Positions 13,621 to 21,852 of a stretch of DNA of 64,000 nt are shown here, piece after piece (position 1 is the stretch's first letter; the number at the start of each line of letters is the position of its first letter). The notes below the pieces were generated by a model, which saw only the letters and a program-made list of their open reading frames with translations, had not been told where the DNA came from and did no database searches. Both the position numbers and the translations under genes were made by a program. Location of the stretch: the IMG/VR virus record IMGVR_UViG_3300042306_000227, positions 1 through 64,000 of that record; one strand, written 5' to 3'. Origin of the DNA: a virus.

Positions 13621-15918
13621 ATGTCTAATAACAGTAATGCATTATTGAATTTCCATTCCGCTTCTCCTGAAAAGAAGAGGACTATGGAATTTGGGTTGAA
13701 AATAGCCCAACATATTGAAAAACATTGGAAAAGTGAGTACTACACTGATAGAAACAAGAGAATTGAAAAAAATATCAAGTTTGCTACAGGAAAACAACCA
13801 ATGCAAGAATACCTATCTCAAATGAGCTTGGATGGTAAGGATGTATATATTAACATAGATACAACACCTCCTCCTATCGCTCCTAAGTTTGTAGAGGTAA
13901 TCATAGGCAGCTTGATGAAAAGAGAGGAGAAGCCTAGAGTATCAGCTGTAGACCCAGTATCATTACAACAGAAGTTTAACGACAAGTCTGACTCTAAGTT
14001 CTTAATGGAGAACATGGATTTTGTAAAGGAATTAGAAGGACAGCTAAATACCAAACTTGTAGATGAGAATCAGTTTATCCCAGAAGATAATGATGACTTA
14101 AATCTTTACTACGAGCTAGAGCATAGAATACCAGAAGAAATATTCTTTGAACAAGGTATTCAGTACGTATGGGACAGCAACTCAACTAATGTAATTAAAA
14201 GAAGAGTAATATTTGATGTAGTTACGGCTGGTTATGCTGGAACTAGAACTATAATGGATGAGCAAGGAAAGATTAAACTTAAGAGATGTATCCCTCAAAA
14301 TCTAATCTACTCATTCTCTGAGTATGATGACTTTAGAGATGCATCATTTATAGGCGAGGTTCAACCAATGAAGATTAGCGAAATTCGTGTACTATACCCA
14401 GATTTAGATGAGGAGAAGCTATTCCAAATATCTCAGAAGGCTAAGAACAGACAATCTATTAGCAGATGGGATGAGAGATGGAGAAGCGCTGAGACTAGAC
14501 CATATGACGAGTTAGCGGTAGACATTTTGATGTTTGAATTAAAGACAATTGATAATTTATTATATCAGGTTAAAAAGACTGCCAACGGCTCTGTAGCTGT
14601 TGACAAAAAGGAAAGAATGCCTGAAAGACTTGGAGAGAATAAAGAAATGATTGACAAATCAATCTTCGTAATCTATCAAGGTGCTTATGTTATTGATAGC
14701 AATATCATGATTGAATGGAAGAAGCAGAAGAACATGATTAAACCTTCTATGCCAGAAAGAATGGCTGAGGCTTATTTCAGTTATTCTCTTTATATGCCAG
14801 ACAACTACGAGTTAAAGAACTTACCAATGATTCAGCGTATGGAAACATCTATACGTCAAATGACATTGACACATCTTAAGATTCAACAATTAGTTGCTAA
14901 GATGAGACCTTCTGGTTTAATGATTGACATCAACAACCTTAGAAATATATCTTTAGGTGAAGGAAAGACAGTTGAGCCATTAGAGTTACAAAAGATTTAC
15001 GACCAGACTGGTAACATGTACTATAGTGGTCAAGATGAAGAGGGTAACAGACAAGGGCCTCCAATACAAGAGCTTACAAATAGCGGTTCTGTAGCTCAGT
15101 TACAAGAGCTTATTAATATATTCAACTACTACTTAAGTAGATTAAGAGAAGAAACTGGTATCAATGAATTAAGAGATGGTGCAGGCGTTAACCCAAGACT
15201 TGGTAACAAACAAATGCAGGCTGGTATAGCAGCGTCTAACAACGCTACTGACTTCATCTATGATTCTTATATCAATATCATTGAAAACACAATGATGAAG
15301 TGTGGTATTTTATTGACTGATGCTGTTAAGTATAAGGTTAAAGAATACTCTAATTTAATTAAGGTTCCTGTTGATAATAGATATTTTGACATCAAGGTTG
15401 AGATGATGCCTGATGATGATTACAGACAATTCTTAGAGCAAATGGTACAATCTGCCTTATCTGGTGGAGCTATTGACTTTGAGACAGCGTTTAATATTAG
15501 AAATATTAAGAATGTTAAGCTAGGAGAACTTTATCTAGCTAGAGCTACTAAGAAGAAGCAAAAAGAATCTCAACAACAGGCTCAGCAAAACGCACAAATG
15601 AATGCTCAGTCACAGCAAGAGTCATTGCAATTAAAGGCACAAGCTGATATGCAATTAGAGCAAATGCAGGGTGAGTATAAAGTAGGGGCTGTAAAGGTTG
15701 AGCAAGAAATGAGAGGTGATAATGATATGCAGACATTTGTTATGGGTATCTTACAGAAATCATTTGAAATGGATAAACCATTGACTCCAGAGCTTCAGAA
15801 TATAGTTAACATGTATTTTCAGAAAGAACAACAAAAACAACTAGCTTTGCAACAGCAGGCTGAACAGCAAGCCCAACAAGAGGCTATGGCTCAACAACAG
15901 GCACAACAACAGGGATAA
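13621..15918 (+). CDS. portal protein
   Basis: Twelve portal copies form the ring through which DNA enters and leaves the head. The gene follows terL, and the product is 765 residues. The N-terminal region contains 'IDTTPPPIAPKFVEVIIGSLMKREEKPRVSAVDP', which I recognise as the signature of crAss-like portals. The C-terminal 110 residues are a Gln/Ala-rich coiled tail ('QQQAQQNAQMNAQSQQ', ending in repeated QQQA), probably the barrel or an internal extension. Its own promoter lies just upstream and the scaffold-like gene follows. Confidence 0.85.
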   Translation: MSNNSNALLNFHSASPEKKRTMEFGLKIAQHIEKHWKSEYYTDRNKRIEKNIKFATGKQPMQEYLSQMSLDGKDVYINIDTTPPPIAPKFVEVIIGSLMKREEKPRVSAVDPVSLQQKFNDKSDSKFLMENMDFVKELEGQLNTKLVDENQFIPEDNDDLNLYYELEHRIPEEIFFEQGIQYVWDSNSTNVIKRRVIFDVVTAGYAGTRTIMDEQGKIKLKRCIPQNLIYSFSEYDDFRDASFIGEVQPMKISEIRVLYPDLDEEKLFQISQKAKNRQSISRWDERWRSAETRPYDELAVDILMFELKTIDNLLYQVKKTANGSVAVDKKERMPERLGENKEMIDKSIFVIYQGAYVIDSNIMIEWKKQKNMIKPSMPERMAEAYFSYSLYMPDNYELKNLPMIQRMETSIRQMTLTHLKIQQLVAKMRPSGLMIDINNLRNISLGEGKTVEPLELQKIYDQTGNMYYSGQDEEGNRQGPPIQELTNSGSVAQLQELINIFNYYLSRLREETGINELRDGAGVNPRLGNKQMQAGIAASNNATDFIYDSYINIIENTMMKCGILLTDAVKYKVKEYSNLIKVPVDNRYFDIKVEMMPDDDYRQFLEQMVQSALSGGAIDFETAFNIRNIKNVKLGELYLARATKKKQKESQQQAQQNAQMNAQSQQESLQLKAQADMQLEQMQGEYKVGAVKVEQEMRGDNDMQTFVMGILQKSFEMDKPLTPELQNIVNMYFQKEQQKQLALQQQAEQQAQQEAMAQQQAQQQG

Positions 15919-15936
15919 ACATAAAAACAAAAAACT

Positions 15937-17085
15937 ATGACTACAAATGAAGTAAATCCATTTGATACTGGTGCATGGAAAGACGATGAGTCTACCACTC
16001 CAGATACTAATGGAGAACAAACTACTACTGACGAAACAAAAGTAGACACACAAGACAAAACCACAGAAGATGGCGAAGCAAAACCAGACACAACCGCAGT
16101 GGATGACACCAAGAAGGATGATGGCGTTAACAACGAAGCAGTTGATAAGACGACTGATGAGGGCGAATCTGGAGATACTTCTACGCAGGCTGAACCTGAA
16201 CTAACATTCAAGAATGAGCTTTCTAAAAGAGTATTTGATGCTATCTTATCTGGCAATTATGCAGATGTTGCTCCTATTATCTACGAGCAGTCTGTGTTAT
16301 CAAACTTAGATAAACTAAGCCCTCAAGATGCCGTTAAGTTACAAATGCAGTATGAGAATCCTGACATGAGTAGCGAAGATATTGAGAAGGAGTTTAAGGA
16401 CAGATATGAGTTTGAAGAAGAAAAGGTAGATACAGAATTCATGACTGAAGAGGAAATTAAAGCCCATCAGAAAAGAGTTGAGAAAGAAAGAAAGTCTTTT
16501 GAAAAAGAGTTAAAGCGTGACGCTAGAGATGCTGTAAGGTTTCTATCTGAAAAAAGAGAAGATATTGATATTCCTAACATCAACGAGTACATTAACTCAA
16601 AAGCTCCACAAGCTCCAGACAATTCTAAAGAAATAGATGAGTACAATGCTTATATGGAGACTGAAAGAAAGAAGTATGAAGACTCTATTGAGCCTTCTTT
16701 AGAAAAAATTACTCCATTTGAGCTAGAGTTTAAGGATGACGAGGTTAACTTTAAAGTAAACTTTGTGCCTAACAAGGAAGACTTGGAAGGAATGAAGGAT
16801 AAGCTAAAAGCATTTACCTTAGAAGACTATTTTGGCCCAGAGTATTATAATCAAGAAAAAGGAGAGTATAACACAGCTAAATTAGCTGAAGATATATACT
16901 GGAGAGAAAACAGGGAGAAGATTGTTAAGTCAATCGTATCTCAGGCAGTAGCTTCGGCTAAAGCAGACATGCTAAAAAAGATTAAAGGCGTAAGCATTGG
17001 TGACGCCCCATCATCTTCATCATCTTCAAATACATCTAGTAGAAGTGAGTTAGATAACTTTGTAGATAAATTATATAGCATGTAA
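15937..17085 (+). CDS. acidic scaffold-like head protein, 382 aa
   Basis: The first ~90 residues are a Thr/Asp/Glu-rich disordered stretch. Residues 120-260 are charged coiled-coil helices ('EDIEKEFKDRYEFEEEKVD', 'QKRVEKERKSFEKELKRDARD'). A Ser-rich segment precedes a short C-terminal helix ('RSELDNFVDKLYSM'). Position between portal and capsid, acidity and coiled coil are all typical of phage scaffolding proteins, whose C-terminal helix docks on the capsid protein. No protease motif is seen. A terminator follows, so capsid expression is set separately. Confidence 0.65.
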   Translation: MTTNEVNPFDTGAWKDDESTTPDTNGEQTTTDETKVDTQDKTTEDGEAKPDTTAVDDTKKDDGVNNEAVDKTTDEGESGDTSTQAEPELTFKNELSKRVFDAILSGNYADVAPIIYEQSVLSNLDKLSPQDAVKLQMQYENPDMSSEDIEKEFKDRYEFEEEKVDTEFMTEEEIKAHQKRVEKERKSFEKELKRDARDAVRFLSEKREDIDIPNINEYINSKAPQAPDNSKEIDEYNAYMETERKKYEDSIEPSLEKITPFELEFKDDEVNFKVNFVPNKEDLEGMKDKLKAFTLEDYFGPEYYNQEKGEYNTAKLAEDIYWRENREKIVKSIVSQAVASAKADMLKKIKGVSIGDAPSSSSSSNTSSRSELDNFVDKLYSM

Positions 17086-17116
17086 TCCCCGCTATAGTCT
17101 CAGTATTATAGCCCTG

Positions 17117-17147
17117 ACCCCTACCTAAAAAGTAGGGGTTTTTGTTT
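17117..17147 (+). terminator. terminator after scaffold-like gene
   Basis: ACCCCTAC and GTAGGGGT form an 8 bp perfect stem with a 7 nt loop, followed by a T-rich run. Confidence 0.85.
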
Positions 17148-17173
17148 ATTGTAAACAATTAAAAAAATATATA

Positions 17174-17181
17174 TATCTTTG
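17174..17181 (+). promoter_or_regulatory. TATCTTTG promoter box for the capsid gene
   Basis: TAnnTTTG match after the terminator and 154 nt before the capsid ATG, implying a long 5' leader. Confidence 0.6.
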
Positions 17182-17196
17182 TGTTAGATTTTTTAT

Positions 17197-17303
17197 TTAG
17201 CAGTGCGCTAAGTTCTTATAGGCCAAGTGCGGTCAACAACATCATCACAACATTATTGGTATTTGTGCATTAGCACACCATGAGTTCAATTCTCAGGAAT
17301 GTT
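17197..17303 (+). other. structured 5' leader of the capsid gene
   Basis: Hairpin TTAGC-AGTGC-GCTAA (17197-17211) is followed by a possible three-way junction. The outer stem is AACATT (17249-17254) with AATGTT (17298-17303). The inner hairpins are TGTGC-ATTA-GCACA (17264-17277) and TGAG-TTCAATT-CTCA (17281-17295). The last loop matches the tRNA T-loop pattern TTCRAnY, but no acceptor or anticodon arm fits a tRNA. It may act on mRNA stability or translation. Confidence 0.45.
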
Positions 17304-17335
17304 CTATTTTTTTAAAACAAAAATGTCAAATAAAA

Positions 17336-18685
17336 ATGGCTATTAATCAACCAGCTGGTGTACAGCTAACAAATGGCGTAGGTCGCCAGTTTGTAAGTGA
17401 CTTGTCACTTTTGAAGCCTCAATATTTTGAAAAATTTGTTGAGAAGTATGGCAACCAAAACTACACTCAATTATTAGAGATGGTAGGTTTGAAAGCAGTA
17501 GTTCCTTCTCGTGAATTTTTCCACTTTGAGTCTTACGGTAAATTGCATTCTTCTGCAAAGATTACTGCATCTACCACTACTTCTGTTACTAACACAGGAG
17601 TAACTGTAACTTTAACTGCAGGTTCTCACTACAACAGTGGTGCTCAATCTCCTATTCGTGTAGGTGAGGTTGTTGAAGCTGCTAGCTCTGGAGTTCAGTA
17701 CAAAATTACAGCAGTAAACAAAGGTACTTCAGGTGCACACACTGCAACTATCGTTCCTTTAAAGAATGCAAGTTCTACTTTGGCTGCAGGTGAAGTTTTA
17801 TTGTTCCGTGGTGTTACAGAAGCTGGTGAAGCATCTGATGCTGCAGATACAATTGCAAACTTAACTGAGAAGAAGCTTTTCACAACAACTGAAATTCGTG
17901 AAGATTTCAAAATCACTGACCGTGCTAAGATTGAAGAAATTTACTTGGATTTCCCAGGTGGTTCTTTCTACACTTACAAAGGTTTAGATGAGGCTGTAAG
18001 ACGTTTCATGAATAACAAAGAGTTCAAGTTAATCTTCGGTTCTGATGCTAATAACATCGCAGGTACTGTAGGTTCTAAAGGTTTAATTCCTCAAATTGAA
18101 GCTGATGGCCAAACTTATCAATATGATACAGTTGGTAACACTGCAGGTTTCGGTATTGAAGATTTCCATAACTTAGTTCGTCAGATTGATTTCAATGGTG
18201 GTGCTCAAGAATACCATTTCTTAATGGATTCTTACTTGAGAACTGCAGTTGATGATTCTTTATTTGCTAAGTATACTAATGGTGCTATCCAATGGGCTTC
18301 TGTTGGTGGTTCTCAGGATGTAGCTATCAAATACGGTTTTGATTCAATCAAGATTGATGGTGTTACTTTCCACTTGAAGAAATACTTACCATTCAACGCA
18401 GAAGCTGTTTACGGACAAGCTTTAGCTAACAATGCTAACAAGTATGACTTCTTCGGTGCGTTAATTCCAATGAAAGATGGTCGTGATGCTCAAACTGGTG
18501 ACAAAATCCCTGCTTTACGTGTAGTATGCAATGAGGTTGAAGCTGGTAAAGAAATCAAGGTTTGGGAAACTGGTGCTTTGGCTAAGGTTCCTACATCTAG
18601 CAAAATGGAGTTAAATGTACACCACATGGGTTATTGCGGATTACAAATGTTCGCAGCTAACCAATTCTTAGTAGTTAAGAAGTAG
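17336..18685 (+). CDS. major capsid protein
   Basis: The main shell protein, expected in the HK97 fold: 449 residues, position after portal and scaffold, its own promoter and long leader, and a terminator after. The codon use is unusually regular (many GGT, GCT and ACT), as in highly expressed genes. The N-terminus 'NGVGRQFVSDLSLLKPQYFEKFVEKYGNQNY' and the 'GKLHSSAKI' segment that follows resemble crAss-like capsid proteins from memory. The Gly/Thr/Ser-rich region at about 75-150 could be an inserted surface domain. A seven-codon open frame at 17323 (MSNKNGY) overlaps the start. It is probably chance. Confidence 0.85.
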   Translation: MAINQPAGVQLTNGVGRQFVSDLSLLKPQYFEKFVEKYGNQNYTQLLEMVGLKAVVPSREFFHFESYGKLHSSAKITASTTTSVTNTGVTVTLTAGSHYNSGAQSPIRVGEVVEAASSGVQYKITAVNKGTSGAHTATIVPLKNASSTLAAGEVLLFRGVTEAGEASDAADTIANLTEKKLFTTTEIREDFKITDRAKIEEIYLDFPGGSFYTYKGLDEAVRRFMNNKEFKLIFGSDANNIAGTVGSKGLIPQIEADGQTYQYDTVGNTAGFGIEDFHNLVRQIDFNGGAQEYHFLMDSYLRTAVDDSLFAKYTNGAIQWASVGGSQDVAIKYGFDSIKIDGVTFHLKKYLPFNAEAVYGQALANNANKYDFFGALIPMKDGRDAQTGDKIPALRVVCNEVEAGKEIKVWETGALAKVPTSSKMELNVHHMGYCGLQMFAANQFLVVKK

Positions 18686-18713
18686 TAGTGTTATAGTTTT
18701 AAATCCCAATGTA

Positions 18714-18744
18714 AGGCCCTCCAGTTCTCTGGGGGGCTTTTTTT
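18714..18744 (+). terminator. terminator after the capsid gene
   Basis: GCCCTCCAG and CTGGGGGGC form a 9 bp stem (one G-T pair) around TTCT, followed by seven T. Confidence 0.85.
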
Positions 18745-18815
18745 ATTTGGTAGATTGATTACTGGGGGTTATTTTTGTTATGCTTAGGTTTTCACTTTCA
18801 TTTAAATTGTCCACG

Positions 18816-18842
18816 AGCCCTGTTTCTACAGGGCTTTTTTAA
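18816..18842 (+). terminator. second terminator, identical to the one at 50100
   Basis: AGCCCTG and CAGGGCT flank TTTCTA, followed by six T. The whole hairpin and the bases on either side recur exactly at 50100, again just before a promoter box. Confidence 0.85.
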
Positions 18843-18852
18843 TTAAAATACC

Positions 18853-18860
18853 TATCTTTG
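18853..18860 (+). promoter_or_regulatory. TATCTTTG promoter box
   Basis: TAnnTTTG match 16 nt before the ATG at 18877, directly downstream of the terminator. Confidence 0.6.
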
Positions 18861-18876
18861 CCTAAAAGGATAAAAC

Positions 18877-19803
18877 ATGGCACTATCAAAAACCAAAAAG
18901 GTTTTGGATGAGAATGGCGATATTATTGACCAATCTGAACCAACAACCGAACAGGCTTTATCTGCAGTCGCAGTAGAAGAAGCCCCAATCGTAAAGAAAA
19001 AAGAAGTAAAAAAGGAAGAACCTAAGACTTATGTTTTTAGGTTAATTACAAACGCCTCTCCAAGTGACAAGCGTCAATTTCCTCCTCGTTTCATGGTAGC
19101 AAACACAGATATTGTGTACGACAGTGAAACTGGTATGAAAAGAGCTGTAAGATACTTGCCTGGCGTAAACACATTATGGGCTGATGAGCAAGACTCTTTG
19201 CCTGAGAATGTTGTAAACAAAAGGCCTAATATCGGATTTATGGATGGATACATGTATGTACCATCTTCTGATACTATGCTTGTTAAGTTCTTGACTATTA
19301 GCAATAGATGCATTAATAACGAGAACAGAGACGAAAATGTTCAACCAACTTACGAGTTGATGAACTTTGAGGCTATGAGCAAGAAGAAAATAGAATCAGT
19401 TAAAACTAAGCATGAGGCTATGAAAGTAGCGCTTTCTGCATCTGATGAAACAATGATGGAGCATGCTGAATACTTAGGTATTACAAGTATTAATGCTCAG
19501 GGTATTGAAAAGGATGAAGATGAGATTCGTGTAGAATACGTAGCTGTAGCTGAAAATAAGCCAGATGTATTTTTGAAATCATACAATAATCCTACAACAA
19601 AAGCGTTTGCATTGATTAAGAGAGCTTTTGCTATCGGTAAAATCACAGAGTCTATTGTTTTAGGTCAGGTTCATTGGGCTGAGACTCGTTCTCTAATAGC
19701 TACAATACCTTCTGGAATTAGCACAATTGACCATTTGGTTAAGTTCTGTTTCAAGGAAGGGGATGGACAAAGATTCTACGATAGACTAAAGTCTGAAAAA
19801 TAG
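18877..19803 (+). CDS. hypothetical virion-region protein, 308 aa
   Basis: The N-terminus (residues 1-50) is charged and likely disordered, with a Lys/Glu run 'KKKEVKKEEPK'. The rest looks globular, with a beta-rich part ('TYVFRLITNASPSDKRQFPPRFMVANTDIVYD') and a helical C-terminal half. It forms its own unit, between a promoter and a terminator, right after the capsid gene. A head decoration, cargo or minor capsid role fits the position. I do not recognise the family. Confidence 0.55.
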   Translation: MALSKTKKVLDENGDIIDQSEPTTEQALSAVAVEEAPIVKKKEVKKEEPKTYVFRLITNASPSDKRQFPPRFMVANTDIVYDSETGMKRAVRYLPGVNTLWADEQDSLPENVVNKRPNIGFMDGYMYVPSSDTMLVKFLTISNRCINNENRDENVQPTYELMNFEAMSKKKIESVKTKHEAMKVALSASDETMMEHAEYLGITSINAQGIEKDEDEIRVEYVAVAENKPDVFLKSYNNPTTKAFALIKRAFAIGKITESIVLGQVHWAETRSLIATIPSGISTIDHLVKFCFKEGDGQRFYDRLKSEK

Positions 19804-19832
19804 TTTCTTAGGTTTTGTTAGTAAATATTAAG

Positions 19833-19858
19833 GAGGTGCTGTAATTAGCACCTCTTTT
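19833..19858 (+). terminator. terminator
   Basis: GAGGTGCT and AGCACCTC form an 8 bp perfect stem with a 6 nt loop, followed by TTTT. Confidence 0.85.
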
Positions 19859-19870
19859 ATTTAAAATGCG

Positions 19871-19878
19871 TAATTTTG
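19871..19878 (+). promoter_or_regulatory. TAATTTTG promoter box
   Basis: TAnnTTTG match ending 6 nt before the ATG at 19885, so the leader would be very short. It should drive the connector and tail operon. Confidence 0.55.
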
Positions 19879-19884
19879 TAACAA

Positions 19885-20520
19885 ATGGCTACAACTCAAC
19901 AATTATACGACAGCGCCCAGTTCTTGATTAACAAGTACGATGGGTCATTCATGGACAATCAGGAGTTCTTACAGGCATACAATATGGCTGCTTTAGACTA
20001 CTACAATTTCCTAACAGATAAGGCATTTGCTCAAATGAGTCAGATGGGTATCTACAATACTCCTACGAACTCTGATTATTATATAACTGAAGCCTTGTCT
20101 CCATTTGTGATTGACGAACTATCTTTAGCTTCTCCTTATGCTAAACCAGCAAATTTTGGGAGAATAATATACTTAAGAGTTGCTTATAGTTCTGGAACTC
20201 AAGCAGCTTCAGTATTTGCGCAAAGAATTGATTTAACTGAGCTTGATAGCAAGTTAAACTCATCTATAGACACGCCTATTGTAACAGAACCTATCTTTAC
20301 AGAGACAACTAATAACTTTAAGATATACCCAGCAGGGCAAACTGGTGTTTGGTTAAGCTATTACAAGAGACCAGCTGTTTATACTACGGTTGACTCTACA
20401 GCAGTAGAGTGGAACGATACAGAAGTAAATCAAGTATTATTTAGAACTATAGGATACTTAGGAATTAATTTAAAAGACCCTAGTATCATACAATTCGGAA
20501 ACATTAAAAAGAATGATTAA
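19885..20520 (+). CDS. head-tail connector candidate, 211 aa
   Basis: First of three small genes between head and stabilisation protein, the place of ring or adaptor proteins in podoviruses. The N-terminus 'TTQQLYDSAQFLINKYDGSFMDNQEFLQAYNMAALDYYNF' is helical, as in gp4/gp6-type adaptors. The rest is beta-rich with regular prolines. The stop overlaps the next ATG (TAATG). The call is by position and helix pattern, with no firm family. Confidence 0.5.
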   Translation: MATTQQLYDSAQFLINKYDGSFMDNQEFLQAYNMAALDYYNFLTDKAFAQMSQMGIYNTPTNSDYYITEALSPFVIDELSLASPYAKPANFGRIIYLRVAYSSGTQAASVFAQRIDLTELDSKLNSSIDTPIVTEPIFTETTNNFKIYPAGQTGVWLSYYKRPAVYTTVDSTAVEWNDTEVNQVLFRTIGYLGINLKDPSIIQFGNIKKND

Positions 20521-21110
20521 TGACAAGGAATCAGGCGATAGAGTTAATTAAAAGAACGCACTACGGTGGGCTTGTTCCTGTTGACGCATCTCACTCAGAC
20601 AGAGAAGTTAATCTTATGTTAAACATTGGTATTTCTGTGGCTGCTATTCGTAACTACAGAGAAAGCGTAAATGTAAGCAATGAAGAGTTTATTGGAGATG
20701 CATTTTATGTTACATTAAGCAATTTAGCTATTGATTCTAATAACGAAGTTGAAACAAGCTATACTCCAATTGGATTAAGCGTTGGTATGGTTATCTCTGG
20801 TTTATCTGTATCTGGTTTAGAAAAACAGCCTATACCAATTGAAGGAAAAGATGTGTTCTTATGGGATGAACTTCCTATGGAGAAAGGTAGAGCTGGGTAT
20901 CACATTAACGGAAGTAAGATTAAGTTCTTGTCAAAAATACCACTAACATCAAAAACTGTTAGCGTAAGAATGGCTGGTGTGCCAGATACAAATGATTTAA
21001 ACAGCGAGTTGAATATACCTTCAGACCAATTATCAGTTGCAATGGAGTATGTAATTAGCTTACTAGATAAAAGAAGACAAGAAGATATTGCATCAAGAAC
21101 AGCAAAATAA
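20520..21110 (+). CDS. head-tail connector candidate, 196 aa
   Basis: Coupled to the preceding gene by TAATG. A helical N-terminal 45 residues ('TRNQAIELIKRTHYGGLVP', 'REVNLMLNIGISVAAIRNY') is followed by a beta-rich domain and a C-terminal helix. Together with its neighbours it probably forms stacked rings below the portal. No family recognised. Confidence 0.5.
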   Translation: MTRNQAIELIKRTHYGGLVPVDASHSDREVNLMLNIGISVAAIRNYRESVNVSNEEFIGDAFYVTLSNLAIDSNNEVETSYTPIGLSVGMVISGLSVSGLEKQPIPIEGKDVFLWDELPMEKGRAGYHINGSKIKFLSKIPLTSKTVSVRMAGVPDTNDLNSELNIPSDQLSVAMEYVISLLDKRRQEDIASRTAK

Positions 21111-21116
21111 TAGAAA

Positions 21117-21851
21117 ATGAAATTATCTAAAATAATATACGAATACATAAACCAAGCTGGGCATACAAATGCTCACTACAGAAGGCTTTATAGTATCGGT
21201 GTTCGTGGAGTTAAAGAAGCTGAACTTGATGTGCTTGGTGATGCTAAAGTTACAAGAGTATCTGTATTGCCTAATAAAACAGCTAAGTTACCAGATGACT
21301 GTCTTAATGTGCTTAACATAGGCGTAGAGAATGGTCTTGGTCAATTAGCTGTTCTAAAGAAAGACCCAACAATGACTGGGTATAGAAAAGAAAGTGATTT
21401 AAGATTAGAACAAGACTTTGGTAAAGTAGCGGTTGATACGACTAGAATAAGAGACTTTGCATATATCAATGCAATGGAAGGTTCTGCATCTTATAAGGCT
21501 TTTGGCGCTTATGATAAAACTAGCTTTGTTGGTTCTTATAAAATAGAAGACGGATTTATTATATTGAATCCAGAGTTTGGATATGACTACTTATTAGTAG
21601 AAGGTATTATGTCTGTTGACGAAACAGATGTAGATGTAGAACCGATTGCAGAAGAGACTATTATTGCTTATCTTGCATGGAAGGATGCGCAATATATGCC
21701 TACAGGAAGAAAGATGAATTTATCAGAGAAGGCTATGAGAAAAACTGAGTTTTATAATCAAAAGAGATTATTAAAGGCTAGAGTTATGAAAGTATTGCCA
21801 TCTGATGCGAGAAGCGTTACATTTGACAGCGAAAAGCTTATAGTAAAATAA
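21117..21851 (+). CDS. head-tail ring protein candidate (tail tubular/gp4-like), 244 aa
   Basis: The N-terminal helices 'LSKIIYEYINQAGHTNAHYRRLYSIGVRGVKEAELDVLG' are followed by 'VSVLPNKTAKLPDDCLNVLNIGVENGLGQLAVL'. The 'LPDD...V..IGV.NG' step is a feature I associate with gp4-like or tail-tubular ring proteins of crAss-like and T7-like phages. A domain with long loops follows and the end is helical and basic. The gene sits 1 nt before the stabilisation protein gene. Confidence 0.6.
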   Translation: MKLSKIIYEYINQAGHTNAHYRRLYSIGVRGVKEAELDVLGDAKVTRVSVLPNKTAKLPDDCLNVLNIGVENGLGQLAVLKKDPTMTGYRKESDLRLEQDFGKVAVDTTRIRDFAYINAMEGSASYKAFGAYDKTSFVGSYKIEDGFIILNPEFGYDYLLVEGIMSVDETDVDVEPIAEETIIAYLAWKDAQYMPTGRKMNLSEKAMRKTEFYNQKRLLKARVMKVLPSDARSVTFDSEKLIVK

Positions 21852-21852
21852 T

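Noticed and set aside
17249-17303. tRNA gene in the capsid leader
   Set aside because: A T-loop-like hairpin is present, but no 7 bp acceptor stem, no 7 nt anticodon loop and no D-arm can be placed.
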